Origin: Pelomonas sp. Root1444
GTDB taxonomy: Bacteria; Pseudomonadota; Gammaproteobacteria; Burkholderiales; Burkholderiaceae_C
NCBI RefSeq assembly: GCF_001426885.1
Contig: NZ_LMFP01000003.1
Span: 813,306 to 877,305, forward strand
Reading direction: 5' to 3'
DNA length: 64,000 bases
In this document: positions 8,621 through 15,712 of the stretch, in pieces
How positions within the stretch are numbered: position 1 is the first letter of the stretch
Layout: each line of letters starts with the position of its first letter
The notes under the pieces: generated by a model
Databases searched by the model: none
The model's input: the letters and a program-made list of their open reading frames with translations, nothing else
What the model was told of the DNA's origin: nothing
Made by a program: the position numbers and the translations under genes

Positions 8621-10096
8621 TCACTCGCCGCCGCGCTGCGGCGGGCGGTCCGGCACGGTGGCGCCTTCGGCGGCGTATTCCTTCAGCCGGTTGTAGAGCG
8701 TCTTGAGGCTGATGCCGAGGGCGGCCGCCGTGCGCTCCTTGTGGTGGTTGAAATGACGGAGCGTGGCCAGCATGAGGGCACGCTCGGCCTGGGCGACGCT
8801 GGAGCCGATGGGCAGCGTGATGCTGGGCACGCCCTCCGCCACGACCGGTATGTCGGCCGCCGATGTGGCCGGGGCATGCACCGGCGTCGCCGTCTCGTGC
8901 GCGCCGCTGAGGGTGCCCCAGCCGGACATGCCGCCCGCATCACCGCTGCTGGGCAGCCAGGTCTCGTCGATGACGTCGCCCTGCGCCATCACGTAGGCAC
9001 GCTGCACGGCATTGCGCAGCTCGCGCACGTTGCCCGGCCAGGGGTACTCCACCAGCGCCGCGATCGCCGCCGGCGTGAAACGACGCACCTCGCCCTCCTG
9101 CTCGCAGATGGCAGCCAGGAAGTGGTTGGCCAGCAGCGGGATGTCGGCCGCGCGGTCGCGCAGCGGCGGCAGGTCGATGGGGAAGATGTTGAGGCGGTAC
9201 AGCAGGTCCTCGCGCAGCTTGCCGCTGGACACCGCCTGATAGGGCTGGCGGTTGGTGGCCGCGATGATGCGCACGTCGGTCTCCTGGCTGACCGTGCTGC
9301 CCACGCGCATGAAGCGCCCGGTCTCCAGCACGCGCAGCAGCTTGACCTGCAGCTCCAGCGGCATCTCGGTGATCTCGTCCAGGAACAGCGTGCCGCCGCT
9401 GGCGCGCTCGAAGAAGCCCTGGTGCTGGCGGTCGGCGCCGGTGAAGCTGCCCTTCTCGTGGCCGAAGATCTCGCTCTCGATCAGGTTGGGGCTGATGGCG
9501 CCGCAGTTGACGGCCAGGAAGGGCCGCTTGCGGCGGCGGCTGAGGTCATGCACCGTCTGCGCGACGACCTCCTTGCCGGTGCCCGACTCGCCCGTGATGA
9601 ACACCGACACGCTGGTGCCGGCCACGCGCGAGATCTGCTCGTAGATGCGCTGCATCGGCGCGCTGCGGCCCCACAGGTGGCCGAAATGGCCGGACTGCGC
9701 GAGGTTGGCCGTCAGGTCCTGCACCTCGGCCTGCAGCGCGGCGGGCTTCATGATGCGCGACAGCACGCCCTGCAGCTGTGTCAGGTTGACGGGCTTGATC
9801 AGGTAGTCGGCCGCGCCCAGGCGCAGCGCCTGGATCGAGGTTTCGAGGTTGGCATGGCCCGTGCAAAGCACGACCTCCGAATTGGCGACCAGCTTGGGGT
9901 CGGCCAGCAGTTCCATGCCGTTGCCGTCCGGCAGCCGCAGGTCCAGCAGCAGGATGTCCGGCTGCTGCAGCGAGATCTGGCGGCGCGCATCTCGCAAGTT
10001 GTGGGCCACCGCCACCGTGAACTGTTCGCCCGCGATCAGGGCGCGCAGCGACGCGGCCGAGTCCGGGTCATCGTCCACCACCAAGGCATGCGGCAT
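8621..10096 (-). CDS. Sigma-54-dependent response regulator (NtrC type)
   Basis: A 491-residue regulator with three domains. The receiver domain occupies residues 1-120, with phosphoacceptor D52 in LLLDLRLPD and K101 in YLIKPVN. The AAA+ domain has Walker A GESGTGKE (about 169-176), the sigma-54 contact loop as GSFTGA (216-221, Ser replacing the usual Ala) and Walker B GGTLFLDE. A Fis-type helix-turn-helix sits at the C-terminus (TAAALGISLKTLYNRLKEY). It should activate sigma-54 promoters on phosphorylation. No cognate kinase is adjacent. The start at 10096 has AAGGA about twelve bases upstream; a further in-frame ATG at 10147 is possible. Confidence 0.93.
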   Translation of the reverse strand: MPHALVVDDDPDSAASLRALIAGEQFTVAVAHNLRDARRQISLQQPDILLLDLRLPDGNGMELLADPKLVANSEVVLCTGHANLETSIQALRLGAADYLIKPVNLTQLQGVLSRIMKPAALQAEVQDLTANLAQSGHFGHLWGRSAPMQRIYEQISRVAGTSVSVFITGESGTGKEVVAQTVHDLSRRRKRPFLAVNCGAISPNLIESEIFGHEKGSFTGADRQHQGFFERASGGTLFLDEITEMPLELQVKLLRVLETGRFMRVGSTVSQETDVRIIAATNRQPYQAVSSGKLREDLLYRLNIFPIDLPPLRDRAADIPLLANHFLAAICEQEGEVRRFTPAAIAALVEYPWPGNVRELRNAVQRAYVMAQGDVIDETWLPSSGDAGGMSGWGTLSGAHETATPVHAPATSAADIPVVAEGVPSITLPIGSSVAQAERALMLATLRHFNHHKERTAAALGISLKTLYNRLKEYAAEGATVPDRPPQRGGE

Positions 10097-10262
10097 CGCG
10101 CTCGTTTCCTTCTGAAGTTGTTTGAACGCCTCGACCGAGGCGGCCATGAATTTTCAACACATTCGAGCGTGGGCAGAAAAACATTTGTGACGGCCTAGGG
10201 GGGTGGCACGGGCACGCCCATTGCCAGCACGCCGTATCGCCGCTCCGCACGATCAGGCCCTT

Positions 10263-10514
10263 ATGTCGTCCCTTTTTACCGGGTTGCAAGACCGCGAAGA
10301 CGCCGATGCGGCGCTGTTGCATCTGGCCTGTGTCGTGGCGCTGGGCGGCCTGCTGACGCTGGCGTGGCGCTCCTGCCATGCTCGCCACCAGCACCGCCGC
10401 ACGTCGCGCTCGGCCCGGCCGCCAGCGCCGGTGGACCGCTGGGAAGGCGAAGGCGGCAGGCCGCTGCCGCCCGAGCACGAAGCCAGCTCCGCGGCCACCG
10501 CCAAGCCGGCCTGA
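10263..10514 (+). CDS. Small single-pass membrane protein
   Basis: An 83-residue predicted protein with one hydrophobic segment (HLACVVALGGLLTLAW) near residues 18-33, followed by a basic, His/Arg-rich stretch and an Ala/Pro-rich tail. No family is recognised. The ATG at 10263 starts close to the hydrophobic helix; a GTG at 10203 would add 20 Arg-rich residues with no better ribosome site. It is divergent from the NtrC-type regulator gene, and the 166-bp gap between them contains no clear sigma-54 promoter. It could be a genuine small inner-membrane protein, but coding potential is modest. Confidence 0.5.
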   Translation: MSSLFTGLQDREDADAALLHLACVVALGGLLTLAWRSCHARHQHRRTSRSARPPAPVDRWEGEGGRPLPPEHEASSAATAKPA

Positions 10515-10602
10515 AGGCGGCGCCGGCAACATTTACCGCAAATCCGGCCAGGGCCGAGGCGTTGCCCCGCTTGGCGGACCCTGTTCACCGAAAGGCGCCC
10601 TC

Positions 10603-10767
10603 ATGAATGCAACGCAGATCCCTCCCCCAGCGTCCGTGCCGGGGTCCCACCCCGATGACGATTCGGTCGCAGGCGAGGAAGACCCGGGCGCGAGCCTGGA
10701 CGACCAGCCCGAATCCACGCCGGTGCCCGGCACGCCGCAGGCACCGGTCCCGCCGGTGCCGCGCTGA
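10603..10767 (+). CDS. Small acidic Pro-rich hypothetical protein
   Basis: A 54-residue acidic peptide rich in Pro, Asp, Glu and Ser with no hydrophobic segment, probably disordered. The ATG at 10603 is preceded by GAAAGG at about the right distance. Small unstructured proteins of this kind are common beside stress genes in Burkholderiales, but nothing in the sequence indicates a function. Convergent with the lipoprotein gene 12 bases downstream. Confidence 0.45.
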   Translation: MNATQIPPPASVPGSHPDDDSVAGEEDPGASLDDQPESTPVPGTPQAPVPPVPR

Positions 10768-10779
10768 GGCCGGCTCGCC

Positions 10780-10986
10780 TTACTGGCTGGCCGGCGATGC
10801 CGGCCAGGCCGGGCTGGCTGGCAGGTCTGCGGCCGGCGGCGGTGTGGTCGTCGGGGTCGTGGTGGCCGGTGGAGGGGTCACCGTCACTGACACGTCAGGT
10901 GTCGGCTGGCGGCGTTCGCAGCCGACCAGGCTCAGGGCGAACATGGCGCCCAGCAGTGCAGCGGCGCCTCGGCAGAACTTGTGCAT
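10780..10986 (-). CDS. Small Thr/Pro-rich lipoprotein
   Basis: A 68-residue protein with a lipoprotein signal: a hydrophobic helix ending in LSLVGC, which fits the lipobox, with the lipidated cysteine at residue 23. The mature part is a short Thr/Pro/Ala-rich tail (TTTPTTTPPP), likely an extended tether. It should be anchored to the inner or outer membrane through the lipid; no catalytic domain is present. The gene is divergent from the PLD-like gene, and an inverted repeat lies directly upstream (10995-11024). Confidence 0.68.
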   Translation of the reverse strand: MHKFCRGAAALLGAMFALSLVGCERRQPTPDVSVTVTPPPATTTPTTTPPPAADLPASPAWPASPASQ

Positions 10987-10994
10987 GGTGGATC

Positions 10995-11024
10995 CCGTTG
11001 AAAGGTTGAACAAAGGTTCAACGG
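10995..11024. promoter_or_regulatory. Inverted repeat in the lipoprotein/PLD divergent region
   Basis: CCGTTGAA (10995-11002) and TTCAACGG (11017-11024) form a perfect 8-bp inverted repeat with a 14-bp spacer that itself holds GTTGAAC, pairing with GTTCAAC four bases on. It lies nine bases upstream of the lipoprotein start and 100 bases upstream of the PLD gene. It could be a regulator site or a hairpin in the lipoprotein leader; the binding protein is unknown. Confidence 0.35.
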
Positions 11025-11124
11025 ACTTGACGGCAAGCCCCGTGCCCAGGCGGCTGGCCCCTGGGGGCACGCGCCTTGCCTTGACCGGCGGAGCGACGGA
11101 TTCACCGGCGCCTGCAAAGCCTTC

Positions 11125-12549
11125 ATGAAGCAATCTCGCGGCTGGCGCCGTATCGGCCTGGTGTGGACCTTGGCTGCGCTCTGGGCGCTGGTCGGTGCGG
11201 CCGCCTGCGGCAATCTGCTGGAACGCGACCGCCAGGTGCGGCCATTGCCGCCGCAGCAAACAGCCGACCGCATCACGATGGTGGACCGCGACGGCCCGGT
11301 GCCCGCGTCCGCCGAGGCGCGCGAGCTGGCCCGGGTGCGCGCCGAGGGCAGCAGCGCATTGTTCGAACGCCACCTGGGCGTGCTCGCGGGGAAGGGCGAC
11401 GCCCAGCTGCTGCGCGGCAACACCGCCAAGCTGCTCATCGATGGCCCGCAGACCTTCGCGGCCATGAAGGCCGCCGTCGCCGCGGCCCGCCATCGCATCC
11501 TCGTCGAGTTCTACATCGTCGAGGACGACGGCGTCGCGGCCGAGTTCGCCGACTTGCTGATACGCAAGGCCGCCGAGGGCGTCAACGTGGCGTTGATGTA
11601 CGACAGCGTCGGTTCACTGGGCACGGAGAAGGCCTTCTTCGAGCGGCTGCGCGCGGGCGGCGTCGCGGTCTGCGCCTTCAACCCGATCAACCCGCTGGAG
11701 CGGCCGGGCCACTGGGGCCTGCTGCAACGCAACCACCGCAAGATGCTGGCGGCCGACAGCGACGTCGCCTTCACCGGCGGCATCAACCTGAGCAACGTCT
11801 ACGCCAAGGGCTCCTTCGGCAGCGGCCGCGGCCGGCCGCCGGCCGAGGACGCCGACCGCGAGGGCTGGCGCGACACCCAGGTCGAGCTGCGCGGGCCGGT
11901 CGTCGGCGCGCTGGCGGCCGTGTTCCGCGAATCCTGGGCCCGCCAGGGCTGCGAGGGCACGCTGCCGCCGGCACCGCCGCCGCGCGTCGCGATGCCCGGC
12001 CAGCGCGTCGTCAAGCTGGTGGCCGGCGACCCCGAGCAAGGCATCAACCCGACCTACACCGCGCTGCTGCGCGCCATCGACGCCGCCCAGCGCAGCGTGC
12101 AGCTGACCATGGCCTATTTCGCCCCGGGCCCCGAACTGATCCAGGCCTTGTGCGACGCCGCGCGGCGCGGTGTCGCGGTCTCGCTGGTGCTGCCTGGCCG
12201 CAGCGACGTGAAGATGGTGCTGCACGCGGCGCGCTCGCGCTATGCCCAGCTGCTGGAGGCCGGCGTGCAGGTGCACGAGATGTCGCACGTCGTCATGCAT
12301 GCCAAGACGGCCGTGATCGATGGCGTCTTCTCCAGCGTGGGCTCCAGCAACCTCGACTGGCGCAGCATCGTCGGCAACAACGAGATCGACGTCATCGTGC
12401 TCGGTGACGACTTCGGCGAGCAGATGCAGCAGCTCTTCGCTCGCGACGTGACGGCCTCCAAGCCCATCCTGGCCGAACAGTGGGCGCGCCGCGGCCTCGG
12501 CCAGCGGCTGCTCGAGGGTTTCGCGCGCATCGTGGAGCCGTTGCTTTGA
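11125..12549 (+). CDS. Cardiolipin-synthase-like phospholipase D family protein
   Basis: A 474-residue protein with two HKD motifs, HRKMLAAD (about residues 204-211) and HAKTAVID (392-399), each followed by a GG/GSSN segment as in cardiolipin synthases of the PLD superfamily. The N-terminus is a hydrophobic signal or anchor with a cysteine at residue 28 (AAACG), so it may be membrane-anchored or a lipoprotein. The ClsB/ClsC group makes cardiolipin from phosphatidylglycerol or a second phospholipid. Both catalytic His-Lys-Asp sets are intact. It is separated from its neighbours and probably transcribed alone. Exact lipid substrates cannot be assigned. Confidence 0.87.
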   Translation: MKQSRGWRRIGLVWTLAALWALVGAAACGNLLERDRQVRPLPPQQTADRITMVDRDGPVPASAEARELARVRAEGSSALFERHLGVLAGKGDAQLLRGNTAKLLIDGPQTFAAMKAAVAAARHRILVEFYIVEDDGVAAEFADLLIRKAAEGVNVALMYDSVGSLGTEKAFFERLRAGGVAVCAFNPINPLERPGHWGLLQRNHRKMLAADSDVAFTGGINLSNVYAKGSFGSGRGRPPAEDADREGWRDTQVELRGPVVGALAAVFRESWARQGCEGTLPPAPPPRVAMPGQRVVKLVAGDPEQGINPTYTALLRAIDAAQRSVQLTMAYFAPGPELIQALCDAARRGVAVSLVLPGRSDVKMVLHAARSRYAQLLEAGVQVHEMSHVVMHAKTAVIDGVFSSVGSSNLDWRSIVGNNEIDVIVLGDDFGEQMQQLFARDVTASKPILAEQWARRGLGQRLLEGFARIVEPLL

Positions 12550-12615
12550 CGGCCCCTGGCGCGTCGTTTGCCCAAGCAGGCTACTTCGACTCATTCGCTA
12601 CCAAGGAGCGATGCC

Positions 12616-13116
12616 ATGGAACCTGAAGGTCTTCTCGCGCGCACTGCAAGCCACGACGAACAACCCCCATTGATGGGCGGCATGCCGGCCAACTGGGACA
12701 ACAGGATCTCAGCAGTGCCGACGCCGGGCGACGATGCCCAGGCCGCCGCTGAGTCCGCCAGGGCACGCCGCCCCGGTGGCAGCAAGATGGGGCGGCTGAT
12801 GTGGCGCAGCCGCACGCGCACCGCCGGCATCCGCTTCGAATGGGCCATGCGCTCGTGCGGGCCGGTGCTGCGCGTCGTCGCGACCTGGACCGATCAGCAG
12901 GGCCAGCCGCACCACACCTCCTACTCGGTGCAGTGCAACGGCCTCGAGGGCGCCCTCGACCGTGCCATCGCCTCGCGCATCTCCTGTGGTGCGCCGATGC
13001 CGGATCGCGAGGACTTGCTGCAGCGACTGCGGCAGGAGTTCGCCACCGCCCCGCACTTTGCGAACGGCGCTGCGACGGCGCCATCGTCGACGGGCTTGAT
13101 GGCCCAGGCGGCCTGA
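12616..13116 (+). CDS. Hypothetical protein
   Basis: A 166-residue protein of no family I recognise. The first 55 residues look disordered. A basic stretch (SKMGRLMWRSRTRTAG) precedes a compact region with alternating strands (IRFEWAMRSCGPVLRVVATW, then TSYSVQCNG) and a final helix (DREDLLQRLRQEFATA). There is no signal peptide or membrane segment. The ATG at 12616 is set by an AAGGAG eight bases upstream; the ATG at 12611 is out of frame. It ends just before a strong GC hairpin that may end transcription. Confidence 0.6.
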   Translation: MEPEGLLARTASHDEQPPLMGGMPANWDNRISAVPTPGDDAQAAAESARARRPGGSKMGRLMWRSRTRTAGIRFEWAMRSCGPVLRVVATWTDQQGQPHHTSYSVQCNGLEGALDRAIASRISCGAPMPDREDLLQRLRQEFATAPHFANGAATAPSSTGLMAQAA

Positions 13117-13129
13117 CTGCCCGCACGCC

Positions 13130-13161
13130 GACGCGGCCGCGGCGCAACCGCGCGCCGCGTC
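13130..13161. terminator. GC hairpin between convergent genes
   Basis: GACGCGGC (13130-13137) pairs with GCCGCGTC (13154-13161), with a further inner GCGG/CCGC stem. It fills the gap between the hypothetical gene ending at 13116 and the micro-ORF ending at 13162, so it could end transcripts from both sides. There is no U-tract on either strand, so Rho-independent termination is unsure. Confidence 0.4.
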
Positions 13162-13242
13162 TCAGAGCCAGTTGATGAGGCGCTTCAACCAGCGCGGCAG
13201 CGGGCGGGCGGGCGTGTAGTTCTGGCGGTATTGGCTCGGCAT
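13162..13242 (-). CDS. 26-residue cationic amphipathic peptide, probably SOS-controlled
   Basis: A micro-ORF of 26 codons. The peptide has a polar N-terminus (MPSQYRQNYTPARP) and a cationic amphipathic end (LPRWLKRLINWL) with two Trp, three Leu and three basic residues. It is supported by context more than by length: an AGGA lies eight bases before the ATG, a TATAAA -10 element lies at 13271-13276 on the same strand, and two LexA-type boxes cover and precede that element. With transcription starting near 13263 the longer frame to 13374 would not be included. Size, charge and SOS control recall TisB-like membrane peptides, but there is no detectable sequence kinship. Function unknown. Confidence 0.5.
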   Translation of the reverse strand: MPSQYRQNYTPARPLPRWLKRLINWL

Positions 13243-13263
13243 CGGAGAGGTCCTGTTCTTGGG

Positions 13264-13279
13264 CTGTCGATTTATACAG
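13264..13279. promoter_or_regulatory. LexA-type SOS box 1 (over the -10 of the micro-ORF)
   Basis: CTGT (13264-13267), eight AT-rich bases, then ACAG (13276-13279): an exact match to the CTGT-N8-ACAG LexA operator of gamma- and betaproteobacteria. On the minus strand it overlaps TATAAA (13271-13276), the likely -10 element of the micro-ORF promoter, as expected for a repressor site. Confidence 0.7.
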
Positions 13280-13284
13280 CATAG

Positions 13285-13300
13285 CTGTTGATGCATACAG
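13285..13300. promoter_or_regulatory. LexA-type SOS box 2
   Basis: A second exact CTGT-N8-ACAG site (CTGT 13285-13288, ACAG 13297-13300). Its centre is 21 bp from that of box 1, two helical turns, so two LexA dimers could bind on the same face. The two 18-bp units (13263-13280 and 13284-13301) agree at 15 positions. Confidence 0.68.
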
Positions 13301-13327
13301 CCTCTTCGCCCACCACCTCCGGAGTTC

Positions 13328-13538
13328 GCTCGCAAGAAAATGGTAGCGAGCACATAACGCCGTCTTCGCAGCATCTACAGCAGCCCTTCAAGCTTGGGGC
13401 CATCTCGTCAGCCCCTTGGCAGACTGGAAGGTAACGCTCACAATCGCGGCAAGACCTGTGTCTCTGGTCGGACGCCACCCCCTGGTAGCGCGTCCTGTCT
13501 CTTACGGCGGCCTGCGCGAGCGGACCGCCGTTTTTTTA
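13328..13538 (+). ncRNA. Candidate structured small RNA with intrinsic terminator
   Basis: The largest gene-free stretch (13243-13676) holds a row of short perfect hairpins on the plus strand: GCTCGC/GCGAGC (13328-13351), GGGGC/GCCCC (13396-13415), GACC/GGTC (13453-13469) and GGACGC/GCGTCC (13470-13495). It ends in ACGGCGG/CCGCCGT (13504-13531) followed by a run of seven T, the clearest Rho-independent terminator I noticed in the window. Open frames across it are not convincing as genes. The promoter is not clear; TATACA at 13273-13278 inside LexA box 1 has only a weak -35. It could be an independent sRNA divergent from the SOS peptide gene. No known RNA family is recognised. Confidence 0.4.
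13504..13537 (+). terminator. Rho-independent terminator
   Basis: A perfect 7-bp stem (ACGGCGG with CCGCCGT) and 14-base loop, directly followed by seven T residues (13531-13537). It acts on plus-strand transcription, yet no convincing plus-strand protein gene precedes it within 380 bases. This is the main reason for proposing a small RNA here. Confidence 0.7.
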
Positions 13539-13676
13539 TGTCCGGTCGATGGCGCCGTACCGCACGCGGGCACCCGCATTGCGCGTGGCGGACCGCCCGG
13601 TAAGGGATGCAGCAATCCCTGGCTAAGGGGCGCGCGCTCGCGCGGCCCGCCATCGCGCGCCTCACGACGCGTCGCG

Positions 13677-14735
13677 TCAGCCGGCGATAACGGTGCCGAA
13701 CCGATGCAGCGTCGCCGAGCGGAACACCTCGCCCGGCCGCAGCACGGTGCTGGGCCAGTCCGGCGCGGCGGGGCGGTTGGGCGAGTCGGGGCTGTGCTGG
13801 GTCTCCAGACAGACACCCGCGCCGCGCGTGTACAGCCGCCCGCCGGGACTGGCGAGCGAGCCGTCCATCCAGGTGCCGGCATAGAACTGGATCGCCGGCT
13901 CGGTCGTCAGCACCTCCATGCAGCGGCCGGAGGCAGGGTCGCGCAGGCGGGCCGCCGGCTGCAGGCCACCGCCCGGCGGCGCATCGAGCAACCAGTTGTG
14001 GTCGTAGCCTACGTCCATGCCGATGATGCGTTCACGGCGGAAATCGAACGGCGTGCCCTCGACGGCGCGGTGGGCGATGGGGATGCCGGTCGCATCGACC
14101 TCGGTGTAGCGGCTGGCATGCAGCGTCAGGCGCTGGCCCAGCGCCGGGCCGGACTCGGCGCCCGCCAGGTTGAAGTAGGCGTGCGAGGTCGGGTTGATGA
14201 CGGTCGCGCGGTCGCAGGTCGCCTCGTAGTCGATGCGCCAGCTCATGTCGGCGCCCAGCGTGTAGCGCACCTGCAGGCGCAGCTCGCCCGGGAAGCCCTG
14301 GTCGCCATCGGAGCTGGTGAGGTCCAGCAGCAGGCTGACCGCATCGTCGGTCGGCGGCTGCGGCGTGGCCCGCCACAGCCGGCTGTGGAAGCCGCCCGGG
14401 CCGCCATGCAGGCAGTGCCCGCCGTCATTGGCGGGCAGCGGGTGGCGCACGCCGTCCAGCTCGAAGCTGGCGCCCGCGATGCGGTTGGCATAGCGCCCGG
14501 CGATGACGCCGAGGTAGCTGCCGGCACCGCTCAGATAGGCGTCCAGGTCAGCCAGACTCAGCACGACGTTGTCGCTGCGGCCGGCCGCGTCGGGCAGCCA
14601 CAGGCCGGTGACGATGCCGCCCCAGTCCAGCGCCGTCAGCACCAGGCCGCGGCCGTTGTCCAGGCGGTACTCGCGCACCTGGCGGCCGTCGGGCAGGCGG
14701 CCGTAGTCGCGCACGGTGATGCCGGGCGCGGGCAT
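13677..14735 (-). CDS. galM: Aldose 1-epimerase (mutarotase)
   Basis: A 352-residue GalM-family mutarotase that interconverts the alpha and beta anomers of aldoses. Recognisable are the sugar-binding strand GRYANRIAGASFELDG, the catalytic-histidine segment NPTSHAYFNLAG, and later VGYDHNWLL and TTEPAIQFYAG, in the family order and at normal length. It is the last gene of the lacI-udh-lactonase-galM unit, and its ATG overlaps the lactonase stop (TGATG). In this setting it may supply the anomer of glucuronate or galacturonate that uronate dehydrogenase prefers; that role is inference from position. Confidence 0.9.
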   Translation of the reverse strand: MPAPGITVRDYGRLPDGRQVREYRLDNGRGLVLTALDWGGIVTGLWLPDAAGRSDNVVLSLADLDAYLSGAGSYLGVIAGRYANRIAGASFELDGVRHPLPANDGGHCLHGGPGGFHSRLWRATPQPPTDDAVSLLLDLTSSDGDQGFPGELRLQVRYTLGADMSWRIDYEATCDRATVINPTSHAYFNLAGAESGPALGQRLTLHASRYTEVDATGIPIAHRAVEGTPFDFRRERIIGMDVGYDHNWLLDAPPGGGLQPAARLRDPASGRCMEVLTTEPAIQFYAGTWMDGSLASPGGRLYTRGAGVCLETQHSPDSPNRPAAPDWPSTVLRPGEVFRSATLHRFGTVIAG

Positions 14736-15712
14736 CAGCGCACCAGCCCGCGTGCGTTGACGTACAGCGCGTACAGCGAATGGCTGCTGGCCATGAAGAG
14801 CCGGTTGCCCTTGGCGCCGCCGAAGCAGACGTTGGCGCAGCGCTCGGGCAGGTGGATGTGGGCCAAGGGCTCACCGTCGGCGCTGTAGACGCGCACGCCG
14901 TCGAGCTGCGCCGCATCGGCCCCGGGCTGGCCATCGCTGCCGAAGCCGCACCAGATCCGGCCCCGCGTGTCGAGGGCGATGCCGTCGAAGGCGCCATGGC
15001 CCTCGGCGTCGATGAGCAGGCGCTTGTCGCTCACGGTGGCGCCCTCGACGGCGTAGGACCAGATCAGCCGGTGCGGGTGCGCGCGGCTCTCGACCACCAG
15101 CAGCCGGCCCTCGGGGGTGAAGGCCAGGCCGTTGGGCGCGGCCAGGTCGTCGATGGCGCGTTGCAGCGCGCCGGTGCCGGGGTCGATGCGGTAGACGCCG
15201 TGCGGCTGCTCGCGCGCGGCGGGCGCGCCTTCCCAGTCGCCGGAGATGCCGAACTCGGGGTCGGTGAACCAGATGCCGCCGTCGGGCGCGCAGGTGATGT
15301 CGTTGGGCGAGTTCAGCGGCTTGCCGTCGAAGCGGTCGGCCAGCACGGTGAGGCGGCCGTCGAGCTCGGTGCGTGTGATGCGTCGGCCCAGGTGCTCGCA
15401 GCTGATGAGCCGGCCTTGCGGGTCGCGCGCATGGCCGTTGGCATTGCCGGCCGGCTGGCGGAACACGCTGACGGCGCCGCTGCAGTCGTCCCAGCGCAGG
15501 ATGCGGTCGTTGGGGATGTCGGACACCAGCAGGTAGCGGCCGTCGCCGAACCACACCGGGCCCTCGGCCCACTGCAGGCCGGTGGCGAGCTGCTCGACGC
15601 AGGCCGAGAACAGGCGCAGCTCGCGACCCTGGGGCGCGAGGATCTCGAAGGCCGTGTCGGGCAGGCGGGAGGCGGGCTGGAAGGGAATGCGAGGGCCTTG
15701 CTCGTGGCTCAT
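14735..15712 (-). CDS. SMP-30/gluconolactonase-family aldarolactonase
   Basis: A 325-residue six-bladed propeller of the SMP-30/regucalcin family. Metal-site residues are seen in WAEGPVW (Glu), NSPNDIT (Asn) and FDGIALDTRGRIW (Asp). Family members hydrolyse sugar lactones. Uronate dehydrogenase makes aldaro-lactones, and this gene overlaps that gene by 4 nt (ATGA), so it most likely opens galactaro- or glucaro-lactone to the free aldarate used by GarD or GudD. No signal peptide, so cytoplasmic. A general gluconolactonase role cannot be excluded from sequence alone. Confidence 0.87.
   Translation of the reverse strand: MSHEQGPRIPFQPASRLPDTAFEILAPQGRELRLFSACVEQLATGLQWAEGPVWFGDGRYLLVSDIPNDRILRWDDCSGAVSVFRQPAGNANGHARDPQGRLISCEHLGRRITRTELDGRLTVLADRFDGKPLNSPNDITCAPDGGIWFTDPEFGISGDWEGAPAAREQPHGVYRIDPGTGALQRAIDDLAAPNGLAFTPEGRLLVVESRAHPHRLIWSYAVEGATVSDKRLLIDAEGHGAFDGIALDTRGRIWCGFGSDGQPGADAAQLDGVRVYSADGEPLAHIHLPERCANVCFGGAKGNRLFMASSHSLYALYVNARGLVR

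Noticed and set aside
10203-10225. TGGCAC...TTGC pair resembling a sigma-54 promoter beside the NtrC-type gene
   Set aside because: The spacing between the GG and GC elements is 6 bp too long for sigma-54 recognition.
13162-13374. Longer 70-codon version of the micro-ORF
   Set aside because: Its upstream part covers the LexA boxes and -10 element, so it would not be on the transcript.
13416-14888. A 490-codon plus-strand frame that passes through the terminator into galM
   Set aside because: It starts with TTG within the structured region, crosses the stem and T-run and is antisense to galM; no domain seen.
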